DNA of 64,000 nt from Gulosibacter hominis (GCF_904842695.1 NZ_CAJGWQ010000011.1:1-64000); one strand, 5' to 3'; positions 12,373-22,424 are shown, numbered from the stretch's first letter. The notes: generated from the sequence alone by a model not told the origin. Translations and numbers: made by a program.

Positions 12373-12876
12373 TCAGGCACTCAGCGCAGCCTTGGCGGCG
12401 TCGTAGTCGGGTTCCTGACCGATTTCGGGCACGAGCTCAACGCGACGCACGGTGCCGTCGGTGTCGATCACTACGACGGCTCGGGCCAGGAGCCCTTCGA
12501 GCGGGCCGTCGACCATGAGCACGCCGTAGTCGTTACCAAAGCTCGAGCGGAACGTCGAGGCGCTGACCACGTTCTCGATGCCCTCGGCACCGCAGAAGCG
12601 TTCTTGTGCGAAGGGCAGGTCGGCTGAAACGCAAACCACGACAGTGTTGTCGAAGCCTGCTGCCAGCTCGTTGAAGCGGCGCACCGATGCGGCGCACACG
12701 CCGGTGTCGATCGACGGGAAGATGTTGAGCACAACGCGCTTACCTGCGAAGTCGCTCAGCTTTACCGGTTCGAGGTCGGTGCCAACGAGAGTGAAATCGG
12801 GTGCCTTGCTGCCGACTGCGGGCAGGTCGTGGGCGAGGTTGATGGTGGTGGAACCTTCAAGAGTCACATTTGCCAT
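12373..12876 (-). CDS. tpx: thiol peroxidase (Tpx), internal start within the EamA-Tpx frame
   Basis: Atypical 2-Cys peroxiredoxin that reduces hydroperoxides using thioredoxin. The peroxidatic Cys is in [15 protein letters not shown] and the resolving Cys in [15 protein letters not shown], so the catalytic pair is complete. At 167 residues from the ATG at 12876 ([11 protein letters not shown]) it matches the normal length and start of the family. This start lacks a strong ribosome site, and the frame continues upstream into the EamA transporter. Listed separately because independent translation is the conventional expectation. A strong terminator follows. Confidence 0.7.
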   Translation of the reverse strand: MANVTLEGSTTINLAHDLPAVGSKAPDFTLVGTDLEPVKLSDFAGKRVVLNIFPSIDTGVCAASVRRFNELAAGFDNTVVVCVSADLPFAQERFCGAEGIENVVSASTFRSSFGNDYGVLMVDGPLEGLLARAVVVIDTDGTVRRVELVPEIGQEPDYDAAKAALSA

Positions 12877-14061
12877 GTGGTTCATCGTCACAGGTGAACT
12901 TGTGTGTTCGCCCGAAGCCGCCGCAGCGGGGCGTTGTTTTGCCGAGCGCTGTTCCGCTGCGGCCCGCTGTTGAATGATCGGGATCGCCTCGGTGGTCATC
13001 CCCGGCTCAAGGAACATCGCCCGCGAGGCACGCGCACGAGCCCCAGCAATACCGCCCACGCGCCGCTTATAGGCGGTGCGCTGTTTCACCAGGCGATGCG
13101 TTTCGCGGGCGTTTGCCTGCAGGCGGCTCGGCAGAATCGGCAGCGTGATCGGTGCGGTATCGGTTCCGGGGCCGGGATCAAGATCGACCTCAACCACCTT
13201 GCGGGCACCGAGCGTGATCCCCACGCTCGCACCGATCACCAGCAGCATCGACAGCAGCCGCAGCGGCCCCGCCACCTGGTGCAGGATGAGCCAACCAAAC
13301 GCCGTCGCCACCGCCGGTTCGAGACTGGTCAGCACCCCGTAAACCGGTTTCGGCACTCGCCGCATCGCGTAGTACTCGAGGGTGAAGGGAATCACCGAGG
13401 CGAGCATCGCAACTGCCACCATGATGGCCACCAGTTCGCCGCTGCCGAATGCCGCGAGCGCCGCTACCCCACCGAACGGCACCGCAGCCACAGCCGACAC
13501 TGCGAATGCCATGGCAAGGCCGCCTGTGCCCTCGATCTTTGCGCCCGCGTTGGTGCCGGCGATGATGTACAGCGCCCAACAGGCGCCCGCCGCGAGCGCA
13601 AACACCACTCCCCACGGATCGAGCGAGCTCACCCCCACAAACGACTCCACGGCCAGCAGCACCATCGCGACAAACGCGAGCCCGATCCAAATGAAGTCGC
13701 GGGCGCGTTTTGACAGCACTGCCGAAAGCGTCAGTGGCCCGAGAAACTCGATCGACACCGCAATACCGATCGGCAGCCGCTCAATCGCCTGATAGAACGT
13801 GACGTTCATCGCGCCGAGACTCAGCCCCAGCCACACCGATGCGAGCCACTGATCGCGGCTCCAGCGGTGAACTTTCGGTCGGGTAATCACCAGCAGCACG
13901 ATCGCGGCGATCCACAGTCGCCAGGCACTGATGCCCAGCGGGTCGACGCGGTCGAAGGTCATCGCCGCGAGCGTCGACCCAAATTGCAGGGTGGATGCGG
14001 CGAGCAGGAGCGCGCCGATAGCCGGCAACAGATTGCGAGATGGTGCGCTCGATGGACTCAT
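12373..14061 (-). CDS. EamA/RhtA-type transporter in frame with thiol peroxidase
   Basis: One uninterrupted 562-codon frame. Residues 1 to about 300 form a ten-helix EamA (DMT) exporter with two repeats; the family (RhtA/YddG-like) moves amino acids or other metabolites outward. Residues about 300-395 are a hydrophilic, Arg/Ala-rich linker with no recognised domain. Residues about 396-562 are a complete thiol peroxidase. There is no stop between the parts. Either this is a true membrane-anchored peroxidase, or the transporter simply lacks a stop and the peroxidase is also made from its own ATG at 12876. I cannot decide from sequence; a membrane-tethered Tpx would be unusual. Confidence 0.6.
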   Translation of the reverse strand: MSPSSAPSRNLLPAIGALLLAASTLQFGSTLAAMTFDRVDPLGISAWRLWIAAIVLLVITRPKVHRWSRDQWLASVWLGLSLGAMNVTFYQAIERLPIGIAVSIEFLGPLTLSAVLSKRARDFIWIGLAFVAMVLLAVESFVGVSSLDPWGVVFALAAGACWALYIIAGTNAGAKIEGTGGLAMAFAVSAVAAVPFGGVAALAAFGSGELVAIMVAVAMLASVIPFTLEYYAMRRVPKPVYGVLTSLEPAVATAFGWLILHQVAGPLRLLSMLLVIGASVGITLGARKVVEVDLDPGPGTDTAPITLPILPSRLQANARETHRLVKQRTAYKRRVGGIAGARARASRAMFLEPGMTTEAIPIIQQRAAAEQRSAKQRPAAAASGEHTSSPVTMNHMANVTLEGSTTINLAHDLPAVGSKAPDFTLVGTDLEPVKLSDFAGKRVVLNIFPSIDTGVCAASVRRFNELAAGFDNTVVVCVSADLPFAQERFCGAEGIENVVSASTFRSSFGNDYGVLMVDGPLEGLLARAVVVIDTDGTVRRVELVPEIGQEPDYDAAKAALSA

Positions 14062-14139
14062 AGCAAGCTATCGTGCCTGGTGAACCTCACCATCGGCAAA
14101 TTGATGACCGGAAGTGTCGGCGCGCGCCTGTCGGTACTG

Positions 14140-15039
14140 CTAGTCGCGGTCGGCGGTGTGCTTTGCACGCGACACGATCAGCGGGTCGGGTGCGTACACG
14201 ACCGATTCATCCTTGCCCTCGTAGTCGAACTGGTTGAGGTAGGCACGCATGGCGTTGATGCGGGCGCGCTTTTTGTCGTTTGATTTGACGATGGTCCAGG
14301 GCGCGTAGCGCTTATCGGTGTATTCGAACTGCGCTTCTTTTGCCTCGGTGTAGTCCTCCCAGCGGTCGATGCTCTCAAGATCCATCGGTGAGAGCTTCCA
14401 CTGGCGCACCGGGTCGATCTGCCGCAGCGCGAACCGGGTGCGCTGTTCCTGCTGGGTGACCGAGAACCAGAACTTGGTGAGCGTAATCCCCGACTCAACG
14501 AGCATCTGTTCAAAGCGTGGTGCCTGGCGGATGAACTGCCGGTATTCGTCTTCGCTGCAGAACCCCATCACGCGCTCAACGCCCGAGCGGTTGTACCAGC
14601 TGCGGTCGAACATGACGATTTCACCGGCGGTGGGCAGGTGTTCAACATAGCGCTGGAAATACCACTGGCCCCGTTCGACATCCGAGGGTTTGTTAAGTGC
14701 CACCACCCGTGCCGCACGCGGGTTGAGGTGTTCGGTGAAGCGTTTGATCGTGCCACCCTTACCGGCGGCGTCGCGGCCCTCGAAGATGATGATGTGCTTG
14801 GCGCCCACATCCTGGCTCCAGTACTGAAACTTCAGCAGCTCCACCTGTAGCTGGTATTTTTCGCGCTCGTAGGTTTCGCGGTCGAGCAGCTCATCGTAGG
14901 GATAGTTTTCACGCCAGGTTTCGACCGCGCTGCCATCGGGCGCGATCAGCACCGGGTCTTCTTCTTCGGCGCCGGAGACGCTGTATCCCTCGGTGCGCAG
15001 CTTGTCGATATAGTCGCGAAGTTTCATTTTCTGAACCAT
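14140..15039 (-). CDS. ppk2: polyphosphate kinase 2
   Basis: Uses polyphosphate to phosphorylate nucleoside diphosphates (or monophosphates), linking the polyP store to nucleotide pools. The P-loop kinase fold shows Walker A in FEGRDAAGKGGTIKR, the Walker B/lid residues in MFDRSWYNRSGVERVMGFC, and the conserved KFWFSVTQQEQRTRF. At 299 residues it fits the single-domain class I PPK2. An excellent ribosome site (AAAGGAGATG) precedes the ATG. It lies 35 bp after the hydrolase gene and may share its transcript. Confidence 0.93.
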   Translation of the reverse strand: MVQKMKLRDYIDKLRTEGYSVSGAEEEDPVLIAPDGSAVETWRENYPYDELLDRETYEREKYQLQVELLKFQYWSQDVGAKHIIIFEGRDAAGKGGTIKRFTEHLNPRAARVVALNKPSDVERGQWYFQRYVEHLPTAGEIVMFDRSWYNRSGVERVMGFCSEDEYRQFIRQAPRFEQMLVESGITLTKFWFSVTQQEQRTRFALRQIDPVRQWKLSPMDLESIDRWEDYTEAKEAQFEYTDKRYAPWTIVKSNDKKRARINAMRAYLNQFDYEGKDESVVYAPDPLIVSRAKHTADRD

Positions 15040-15074
15040 GGCATCTCCTTTTTCGAACGGTGATCGGCCGCCTG

Positions 15075-15869
15075 CTAGCCGGCAAGGATGAGGAATTGTC
15101 GCAAAATCGAGACGAAGCGCTCGGGCTGATCGGCGTGCACCCAGTGCCCGGCATCGTGAAACGTCAAGCGGCGCACCGCCGGAAACAATTCGCGCATCAG
15201 GGGAAGATCTTCGCGGCGCACATAGTGTGAATTACCGCCCGCGACCCAAAGCGTGGGGTTCGGGAAGGGCGGTTCGCTCAGCATCGGAAAACCAACCACC
15301 GCGCTGAGATCCCGCAGCAGCACGTGCACATTTGCTTGCCAGTAATAACCACCGTCGGCGCGCCGACGCAGATTTTGCATCAAAAAGCCGCGCATCTGCG
15401 GGTCGGGTACCGATTTGCCGAGTTCGGCATCCACTTCAGCGCGACCGCTCGCTGCCGTCGGGTCGATTGCGGCCACGCTGCCAATCAGGTGATTGAACTG
15501 GTTGCCGGTGGTTGCCGAGTTAACCGGGGCGATGTCTTCAATAACCAGCCCTCGCACGAGCTGCGGGTGCCGCAGCGCCAGCACCATCGCAATTTTTCCG
15601 CCCATCGAGTGCCCCACCAAGTGTACCGGGCCGCCGTAAGCAAAATCGCGGGCGAGGTATTCGGCGATCGTATCGGCAAGTTCGATATAGCTGAAGTGGT
15701 CAGTCCATCCCGATTCACCGTGGTTGGGCACGTCGATCAACAGGCTCGAATAGTCGTCACCGAGTCGATTCGCGATCGTATAAAAATTTCGCCCACGCCC
15801 CATCAGACCGTGCAAAAAGACGACCCGCTGCGGGCCGCTGCCCACCTGTTGAGATGCAATCGCGACCAT
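15075..15869 (-). CDS. alpha/beta hydrolase (YbfF-like esterase)
   Basis: Soluble alpha/beta-hydrolase of 264 residues. The oxyanion strand VVFLHGLMGRGRNF, the nucleophile elbow GHSMGG near residue 97, and the catalytic His in FHDAGHWVHADQP are visible. The overall pattern (HGLMG near the start, VIEDIAP after the elbow) resembles YbfF-type esterases and abhydrolase 11 proteins. The natural substrate is unknown. It is upstream of ppk2 and downstream of the methyltransferase, all on the minus strand. Confidence 0.85.
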   Translation of the reverse strand: MVAIASQQVGSGPQRVVFLHGLMGRGRNFYTIANRLGDDYSSLLIDVPNHGESGWTDHFSYIELADTIAEYLARDFAYGGPVHLVGHSMGGKIAMVLALRHPQLVRGLVIEDIAPVNSATTGNQFNHLIGSVAAIDPTAASGRAEVDAELGKSVPDPQMRGFLMQNLRRRADGGYYWQANVHVLLRDLSAVVGFPMLSEPPFPNPTLWVAGGNSHYVRREDLPLMRELFPAVRRLTFHDAGHWVHADQPERFVSILRQFLILAG

Positions 15870-15899
15870 ACTTCGAGACTACTTGAACCCGGTGCAAGA

Positions 15900-16679
15900 T
15901 CACCTGCGTGCGGTGATGATCACATAGTCAGTTTCGGTTACGACTTCGCCGGTTTCCGGGCTGGCATATTCACGCAAGTGCTGCTCGAGTGCTTCCAGCA
16001 GCGCCATTTGACGGTCGCCGGCAAGTTTCACCAGATAGGCCGTCGGTGGACTGCCCTCGAGGTAGTAGCGCATCCCCTGTGCCACCGAGCCGAAATTCCA
16101 AGTTGTCGTGTGCCGCTCAAATGCGATGTCGGCGAACCCGACCGATTGCAAGCGATCTCGTGCCACGGCTTCGTCACCCCAACGCATATGGGAAGGGAGT
16201 GCAGATCCAGGCATAAACACCCGCTGTGCCACGAGTGTCATCTCTGCCAAAAACCCGGTCACTCCCCAGGCACTCATGATGAGTGAGCCGCCGGGCCGCA
16301 GAATCCGCCACCACTCGCGCGGGCCCGCTTCCGGGTCGCAAAACATCGACCCGAAATTGCTCGCAATAGCGCCGACGCTCTGGTCGGGAAGTGACGTCGA
16401 CTCACCCGTAGCGGCAACCCACTGGATGCGGTTGCCGAATCGTTTGATCCCGATGTCTCGCATCCGGGCAACCGGTTCGATGGCCACCACATGGCGAGAA
16501 TCGGGTCGCAACTCGGCAGCGAGGTGTCCGTGTCCGGCACCGAGATCAACAACGGTGTCGCCCGATGCGGTCGCGTTCAGGGCACGTCGCGCAATGTCGA
16601 CAGCGATGGGGGCCAGCCGATTGGCGGTCGGTGCGTACTCGCTACTCGTCCACACCTCTTCGATTTCGCTCGACGCCAT
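15900..16679 (-). CDS. class I SAM-dependent methyltransferase
   Basis: 259 residues with motif I VVDLGAGHGHLAAEL, motif II-like VAIEPVARM, and a post-motif segment WWRILRPGGSLIMSAWG, the standard order for a Rossmann methyltransferase of the UbiE/MenG-like type. The substrate is not evident. The gap to the downstream hydrolase is 30 bp and to the upstream pabAB gene 29 bp, so all may be cotranscribed, but the functions give no common pathway. Confidence 0.8.
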   Translation of the reverse strand: MASSEIEEVWTSSEYAPTANRLAPIAVDIARRALNATASGDTVVDLGAGHGHLAAELRPDSRHVVAIEPVARMRDIGIKRFGNRIQWVAATGESTSLPDQSVGAIASNFGSMFCDPEAGPREWWRILRPGGSLIMSAWGVTGFLAEMTLVAQRVFMPGSALPSHMRWGDEAVARDRLQSVGFADIAFERHTTTWNFGSVAQGMRYYLEGSPPTAYLVKLAGDRQMALLEALEQHLREYASPETGEVVTETDYVIITARR

Positions 16680-16708
16680 GCGACCCCCTGTTTTGACCAG
16701 CCAATAGC

Positions 16709-18775
16709 TTAGCGATATCCATTCTCATCAATTGCTGGCTGTGCATTGCCTTGGTGCGAAACAGGAATCGGCGCTGCCAGCTTGAGCAGCATTTCGTCAA
16801 GCTCACCCTGCGGCGTTGAATCGAGAACGACCGCTCCCCCAGCACTCACCGACAGCGTGCCCGCGCTGAAGATGAGCGAGCGGATCACAATACTGAGATC
16901 GACATTGCCGTTACCGCTGAAAAAGCCAAGCACTCCCGAATAGAGACCCCGCGGATGCCCTTCGAGCTGCGAAATCAGACTCATGGTGCGTTCTTTCGGC
17001 GCGCCGGTCATCGAACCGCCCGGGAACGTAGCCGCAAGCAGGTCGATGCCGTCAACTTCACCGGCGAGTGTGCCGGTGATACGTGACATGAGCTGATGCA
17101 CGGTCGCGAATGATTCCACTCGCATCACCTCGGGAGTGGCAACAGTGCCGGGAACGCAAACACGCGCGAGGTCGTTGCGCAGCAGATCCGTAATCATGAG
17201 CAGTTCCGCACCGGTTTTGGCGTCGCTGAGTAGCAGCGCTCGCTGTTGTGCATCCATTGCCGCATCCGAAGCTCGTGCCGTTGTGCCCTTGATGGGTTTG
17301 GTCTCGACCCGACCGGCCTCCACCCGCAAAAAACGCTCTGGTGAAGAGCTCAGTACGGCGGTATCAAACACCCGAACATAGGCCGCATACGGCGCAGGAT
17401 TTGCCTCGCGTTGACGCAGATACAGCTCGGTGAGTTCATCTGCGTCGAGCTTGATCCCGATCTCGGCACGGGTTGTCAGGCACACCTCATAGGTTTCGCC
17501 AGCCCGCAAATATTCGTGCACTTTACGCACCCGGGCGCGGTAGTCGCTGTCGCTGCTGCGGCGATGGTCGGGCAGCGACGCGAGCGCGGTCTCAAGTTCG
17601 GTCGACAACGGCGTGCGTTCATATGGGCTTGCCTGAGCCAGCAGCGCAGGGGTTTCCCGCAGCCAGTGAGATTCATGACCGTCGATTTCAGCAACCAGCC
17701 AGGCACGGTCGGCGTGATGATCGATGGCAAGATAGCGTCCCGCGCGCATCCACATTGCCTCTGGTTCGGCGGCTTCCCACGGCACTTCAAAACCCAGTTC
17801 GTGGCGCGCTTCATAGCCGTGCACACCAATCCAGCCGCCCTGCAATGGCAGCGACTCTGCGCCCGGGTCGATCACTTCGGTGGTGAACGAGTGGGAACGC
17901 AGCGCAGCGAGCATGCCACCCGGAAGATGCTCCTGGATATTTCCGCAGTGGTCGTATCGGCGCACTTCACGCGCGTCCGCGATCAGCGCTTCAGTGCCAG
18001 CACCAAGGAATGACCACTGGCGCTCGCCGGCGGTGCCCACCACGCTGTCGAGCCAGAACGCAAACGGAGCCCCATCACTGAGCAGCCGGAATGCGCCGGC
18101 CGCATCCGGCACTGCAATTTCGACGGCACGCAATTGCACGCGGGGTTTTTCGAGGCGCGGAGGTTCGGATGCGTCACGAATCGGTTCAGGTGCCGAAACA
18201 ATCGGCAAACCAACCAGCTGCGCCCACGACCGGATGATCGCGGCACCGTTATCGGTACGCACCGATTCGGGATGGAACTGCACACCCCACCAGGGCCGGT
18301 CGCTGGCATGGATGGCCTGAATCACCCCGTCTTCCGAAACCGCATCGATGATCAACCGATCACCGGGCTCGTGAATCGCCAGCGAGTGGTAGCGCACCAC
18401 CCGCATTCCGTTTGTCACCAGTGCGGGGTCGCCATGCTGCAGCGCCAGTGTCGACAGCTGTCCGTGACACGGCTTAACTCGAGCCACCGTGGCGCCGCTC
18501 AGCAGCGCCAAAATCTCATGCCCGAGACAGACGCCGAGCACCGGTTGCGATGATCGGGCTACAAGCTCAGGCACGGCCCCCACATCGCTCGCACGGTTCG
18601 GGTTACCGGGGCCTGGCGACAGGATGAGCGCGTCATATGCTGCGATGAGCTTGTCCCCCACATCGGGGTCGTCGTAGCGAACAACATCCGGCAACACCCC
18701 GATCGCACGAAATACCAAGTCGCGCAGGTTGTAGGTGAATGAGTCGTGAAAATCGATGAGCAAAATGCGGGTCAC
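16709..18775 (-). CDS. pabB: fused aminodeoxychorismate synthase (PabA-PabB)
   Basis: Single 688-residue protein that makes 4-amino-4-deoxychorismate for folate. The N-terminal half is a class I glutamine amidotransferase: nucleophile Cys in LGVCLGHE and the His-Glu pair in VQFHPESVRT. The C-terminal half is a chorismate-binding domain with ETKPIKGTTARA and GGSMTGAPKE. An ATG lies 13 codons upstream, but the GTG at 18775 overlaps the pabC stop (GTGA) and gives MTRILLIDFHDSFTYN, the normal start, so I use it. A single-chain PabAB is common in actinobacteria. Confidence 0.92.
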   Translation of the reverse strand: MTRILLIDFHDSFTYNLRDLVFRAIGVLPDVVRYDDPDVGDKLIAAYDALILSPGPGNPNRASDVGAVPELVARSSQPVLGVCLGHEILALLSGATVARVKPCHGQLSTLALQHGDPALVTNGMRVVRYHSLAIHEPGDRLIIDAVSEDGVIQAIHASDRPWWGVQFHPESVRTDNGAAIIRSWAQLVGLPIVSAPEPIRDASEPPRLEKPRVQLRAVEIAVPDAAGAFRLLSDGAPFAFWLDSVVGTAGERQWSFLGAGTEALIADAREVRRYDHCGNIQEHLPGGMLAALRSHSFTTEVIDPGAESLPLQGGWIGVHGYEARHELGFEVPWEAAEPEAMWMRAGRYLAIDHHADRAWLVAEIDGHESHWLRETPALLAQASPYERTPLSTELETALASLPDHRRSSDSDYRARVRKVHEYLRAGETYEVCLTTRAEIGIKLDADELTELYLRQREANPAPYAAYVRVFDTAVLSSSPERFLRVEAGRVETKPIKGTTARASDAAMDAQQRALLLSDAKTGAELLMITDLLRNDLARVCVPGTVATPEVMRVESFATVHQLMSRITGTLAGEVDGIDLLAATFPGGSMTGAPKERTMSLISQLEGHPRGLYSGVLGFFSGNGNVDLSIVIRSLIFSAGTLSVSAGGAVVLDSTPQGELDEMLLKLAAPIPVSHQGNAQPAIDENGYR

Positions 18776-19455
18776 AGAAGTGGCTCCGCGTCCGTCAACC
18801 ACCGTGCTCGCCATTGTGCTGCCTGCTGCACTGCGGCTCGGTTCCGGGCACTGCCGGCGGCCACTATAGGTCGTACCCCGTGCAACGCATTGAGCGCAAA
18901 CGCGCGTCCCTCGGCCATTGCCCGGTAGAGCTCGGCCGCTTCAATGCGGCGCGAATGAACTGGCCCGATCGCCTGCGAAAACCAGTGGCGGGTGGTCGAT
19001 CTCAGTGCCGGAGCATCCGGGCCAACGAAGCCGGTTTCGGTGAGCAGCACGATCGCTGCGGTTGTGGTTTCGGCCACCGCGCCTCCGCGCAAAAGCACCA
19101 CTTCACCGTCGCGGGCCGCATCCTGCAGCCAGTTGAGCTCGGGTCCCTTGAGTTCAGGCCATTGCCGCTCGTCAACAACCGGTTCGTCTTGCACTTCAAG
19201 CACCGTTCCCTGCGCGGGAGCTGGGCGATCGACCATGGTCACACCGCTTACGGTCGCTTCAAGTCTGGGAAAACGACGGCCCGCGGTCACTCGTGAGCCG
19301 AGCTGGGCGTACAGCTCTTCGGCTTCCCCGGCACGTGTCTCGCCATAGGAATCACGCACGGCGGTAACAAAACGCTGTTGATGCGTCAAAATCCCGGTTG
19401 CGCGGCCGTCGACGACAAGGAACGAGTCGATGATTCGCGGCACCGAAATACACAT
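18772..19455 (-). CDS. pabC: aminotransferase class IV, probable aminodeoxychorismate lyase
   Basis: PLP fold-type IV protein of 227 residues. The likely cofactor Lys is in PELKGPELNWLQ, followed by the family pattern EVVLLRGGAVAETTTAAIVLL and a C-terminal NALHGVRPI. Tight coupling (GTGA overlap) to the PabAB gene argues for aminodeoxychorismate lyase, the next step to p-aminobenzoate. Start at the ATG at 19455 (MCISVPRIIDSFLVVDG); the 32 upstream codons are rich in Cys and not family-like. Sequence is divergent, so the function rests partly on context. Confidence 0.82.
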   Translation of the reverse strand: MCISVPRIIDSFLVVDGRATGILTHQQRFVTAVRDSYGETRAGEAEELYAQLGSRVTAGRRFPRLEATVSGVTMVDRPAPAQGTVLEVQDEPVVDERQWPELKGPELNWLQDAARDGEVVLLRGGAVAETTTAAIVLLTETGFVGPDAPALRSTTRHWFSQAIGPVHSRRIEAAELYRAMAEGRAFALNALHGVRPIVAAGSARNRAAVQQAAQWRARWLTDAEPLL

Positions 19456-19631
19456 AGCCGACAGCTTAGGGGTTCCCGGAGTTTCCGGGCGACAATGGAG
19501 GTATCCCTTTCGTGAACAGTCGGGGCAGGTCGAGAGCAGGGTGTTGAGCAAGCGCTCAGTGCAACGAATTATTCACGACGCGTTCATTGGAATACGTACT
19601 AGCTTGCTACTGAAACGCGAAGGGAATCACC

Positions 19632-20072
19632 ATGGAATTTGTTGACTTCAACGTCAAGCTCTTGGTCCTCGAAGAACTCATTGCTGAAGACATCATCGAC
19701 CCACCTCACGCCACCGGTCACGATTGGCTTATGGCGGCACGCAATATTGATTGGGATGCGGCAGAAGAGCTGCTGTATGACGATCTTTTCGAAAAGTTGA
19801 TCCCGGAAGCCGCCGAATGGGCACGCAACATCGAACTCACACAGGAACAGCTCAACACCATTGAATATTTGGGATTCGATGGCGGCAACGAGATCTATGG
19901 CTTGCTTGCCCCGTCGTGGAGCGGTGAGGATGATCTATTCATCCCGGAAACCTGGGTTGATGTCACACCCGAACGTTTCCCAAACCTGAATGAACTGGTC
20001 TATGTCGGTGACATCGAGCCCGAGGTGCGCGAACGCCTCGAGGCTGCCGATGTCGAGATTGAAGAGTTCTAG
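19632..20072 (+). CDS. acidic hypothetical protein, possibly DUF6892
   Basis: 146 residues, strongly acidic, no signal peptide and no membrane segment. The beginning MEFVDFNVKLLVLEELI and the segment LNTIEYLGFDGGNEIYGLLAPSW look like a small conserved domain family that I associate, without certainty, with DUF6892. Such proteins sometimes accompany SMI1/KNR4-type immunity proteins. A good ribosome site (AAGGGA) lies 7 bp before the ATG. It diverges from pabC and converges on the MOSC gene. Confidence 0.7.
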   Translation: MEFVDFNVKLLVLEELIAEDIIDPPHATGHDWLMAARNIDWDAAEELLYDDLFEKLIPEAAEWARNIELTQEQLNTIEYLGFDGGNEIYGLLAPSWSGEDDLFIPETWVDVTPERFPNLNELVYVGDIEPEVRERLEAADVEIEEF

Positions 20073-20088
20073 CAGCTCACACAACCAT

Positions 20089-20784
20089 TCACGTGCGTTT
20101 GTGTCCGGGCGACAAGCGGTCGCCAATAGTCACCAATCCCGGCGCAACCACATCAGCATAGATCGCGGCGCACATGTCACGTTCTTGAGCCAGCGACTTT
20201 AACCATTTTTGTTCGGCAGCCGCACCGTCCTGCGGCACATCGACCGTGCGACAGCGGGGCACGCGTTTCACCGCCCGCAGTCGAACCCCGCCAGCCACCA
20301 GTTCTGACCCAACCCAGCTTTCTTCTTCGAACGGTTCATCGGTCTCGACCACGATATTGACCCGCAGCCGTCGCGGATCGGCATCGATCCCCCGCTGCCG
20401 CCACCACTCAAGCGTCGCCGTGCCGATCAGCGAAACCGATCCCTCATCGAAGTGGGATGCATCCGCATCCTCGACCACACGCATCGGTTCGCCCATCAGC
20501 TCGGTTAGCCAACCAGCCAGTTCGGGGCTGGTGGCAGGCCAGGATGCATCCCCGTGCTGCACCAGCACCTCGCCGCCGACCGTTGAGGCTCGAAATTCAA
20601 AAATTTCATCGTGCCGTCGAAAACGTTTCGAATTTTTTCCCGACACCAGGTGGTCGCCCGCGTCGCGAACCGCGTAGCGACGGTCGCCGACCAAACCACG
20701 GGCGGTGAGTTCGATGCTCGTGAGCGCCTCGCCTCCCATGGATTTAACCGGGTAGCGGCGCAGCTGTTCAACGTTGAATGGCAT
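20089..20784 (-). CDS. MOSC domain protein
   Basis: 231 residues with an N-terminal beta-barrel segment (LRRYPVKSMGGEAL... GLVGDRRYAV) followed by a MOSC domain whose conserved Cys is in VKRVPRCRTVDVPQDG, the residue that binds sulfur or the molybdenum cofactor. Such proteins (YcbX/mARC-like) reduce N-hydroxylated compounds with a partner reductase or move sulfur. Start chosen at the ATG at 20784 (MPFNVEQLRRYPVKSM); the upstream 27 codons are not family-like. No partner reductase is adjacent. Confidence 0.85.
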   Translation of the reverse strand: MPFNVEQLRRYPVKSMGGEALTSIELTARGLVGDRRYAVRDAGDHLVSGKNSKRFRRHDEIFEFRASTVGGEVLVQHGDASWPATSPELAGWLTELMGEPMRVVEDADASHFDEGSVSLIGTATLEWWRQRGIDADPRRLRVNIVVETDEPFEEESWVGSELVAGGVRLRAVKRVPRCRTVDVPQDGAAAEQKWLKSLAQERDMCAAIYADVVAPGLVTIGDRLSPGHKRT

Positions 20785-20858
20785 TGCTGAAGCGTATCGG
20801 GCCGGGCACCGATAGCGCGAACCGGCAGCGCCAATGGGGCTGGTCAAGGGAGTGCTGG

Positions 20859-22424
20859 CTAACAACTTGGCAGCGCCAGCACCACGTATCCCTCTGAGTC
20901 GAGCCGGTTGAGAATTTTGTCGAGCGCGGCCACCGACTGTTCGCGTGAACCGCCGCCATCATGCATGAGCACCACCGAGCCGGGACCCACATCGCCCAGC
21001 ACACGGTCGACAATTCTGTCGACGCCGGGCCGTCGCCAGTCTTCGGAATCGACCGTCCACAGCGCCTGCGATTTTTCCATTGAGCTCAGCACATCACGAA
21101 CGCGCCCATCGGTGGCACCGTAGGGCGGACGCACACACCGAGCGCCGCCAACTGCCTCATCGGTCTGCGTAATCTGCGCGCGCAGCTCTTTATCTTTCAG
21201 CTCGGTGAAATCGGGATGCGACCAGCTGTGATTGCCAACCGTGTGCCCGGCATCTCGCACGCGCTGCACCATGGCCGGCTGGTTGGCAGCCTGCGCGCCG
21301 ATCATAAAAAACGTCGCGTGGGCATTGTGTTTGGCCAGCACCTCGAGCACCTGCGGGGTGTACTCGCTCGGGCCATCATCAAAAGTCAGATACACAACCG
21401 GCCGGCCGCTGTCGTCGTAGCTCGCAAGATTGTCGAGCGCGCTCGGCATCGACGGCAGCGAGTCGGGAATAACCGAAACAAGAACATCCATCATGGTGAC
21501 CGGCGCATGGTCGCTGCCAAGCCGTACCCGCGCATCCCCCACCGCCGGCACTTCACCAAACTCATCGGGGTGCTGTAGCTGCCCCTGCTCGTCAACTACG
21601 GTGATCGCGAGATCGCTAATGGGTTCGCCCGATTCATTGGTGATGCTGAGGCTGTGGGTTTCGGGCACGTGCACGCTGATTTCCACCGGCTGCCCAAAAC
21701 GCAGCGGGCCGGTGGCATGAAACGTGGGCGCATCGGTGCGGCTTTCGGCGCGAGCCTGGCCGATCTCGGCTGCGCGAACGGCGGGCTTTCCGGTGGCGCG
21801 CTCGCCGAGTTTTTCCAGCTGCACCCGCAGCTCGCCGGCTTCGTTGGTCAAAATCGTTTCTTCGAACAACCGCGCTTCGCCGGGGTTATCTCCGGCGGCA
21901 GCCACCGAATTTGCGGTGGTGACAGCGCCGGTGATCCGCACCTGATCGCCGCTAGCTTTGGGTGCGTCCAGTTGCAGGTCGGTGCCAATAAACGCACCGC
22001 CGGTTATGCGCGCGTCGCCTTCAGGCTGTGTCAGCGCCGCCACCGCAAAAAAGTCGCGCGAATCGGCATCCTGCACCGAATAAATGCCGAGATAGTCGCC
22101 TCGGTCATCGCCGTTGAGATCGGCCTCGACACCCTGTTCGCGGCGCAGTGACCCGGCAGCCGCGAGCTCGCCATCGCTCGGGGATGCACCAATCTGGTCA
22201 AACACGGTTTTCACGATCGCGGCGGGGTCGGCGGTCATGGCTTCGGTCAGCGTGTCTTGTGCTGACTTTGGCGCAAGCGCGATGATTCCGCCGAATTTGC
22301 CGCTCCATAGCGCGTAGGCGCCGCCGGCGACGAGGGCGACCACTGCCAGCACCGCCGCGATCGCGTAGCTGCGGTTATGTCGGGAGCGCTGGGTGCGGCC
22401 TTCCTGGTGGCATGCCGAAGTCAT
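20859..22424 (-). CDS. membrane-anchored polysaccharide deacetylase
   Basis: 521 residues. A signal-anchor helix spans about residues 18-41 (SYAIAAVLAVVALVAGGAYAL), followed by about 270 extracellular residues of unknown fold and a C-terminal NodB domain. All deacetylase motifs are present: TFDDGP, HSWSHP (metal ligands), RPPYG, the Trp motif WTVDSEDW and LMHDGGG. It likely deacetylates peptidoglycan or another wall glycan. Start at the ATG at 22424 with TAAGGATT as ribosome site. An ATG 34 codons upstream is open but not supported. Confidence 0.9.
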   Translation of the reverse strand: MTSACHQEGRTQRSRHNRSYAIAAVLAVVALVAGGAYALWSGKFGGIIALAPKSAQDTLTEAMTADPAAIVKTVFDQIGASPSDGELAAAGSLRREQGVEADLNGDDRGDYLGIYSVQDADSRDFFAVAALTQPEGDARITGGAFIGTDLQLDAPKASGDQVRITGAVTTANSVAAAGDNPGEARLFEETILTNEAGELRVQLEKLGERATGKPAVRAAEIGQARAESRTDAPTFHATGPLRFGQPVEISVHVPETHSLSITNESGEPISDLAITVVDEQGQLQHPDEFGEVPAVGDARVRLGSDHAPVTMMDVLVSVIPDSLPSMPSALDNLASYDDSGRPVVYLTFDDGPSEYTPQVLEVLAKHNAHATFFMIGAQAANQPAMVQRVRDAGHTVGNHSWSHPDFTELKDKELRAQITQTDEAVGGARCVRPPYGATDGRVRDVLSSMEKSQALWTVDSEDWRRPGVDRIVDRVLGDVGPGSVVLMHDGGGSREQSVAALDKILNRLDSEGYVVLALPSC

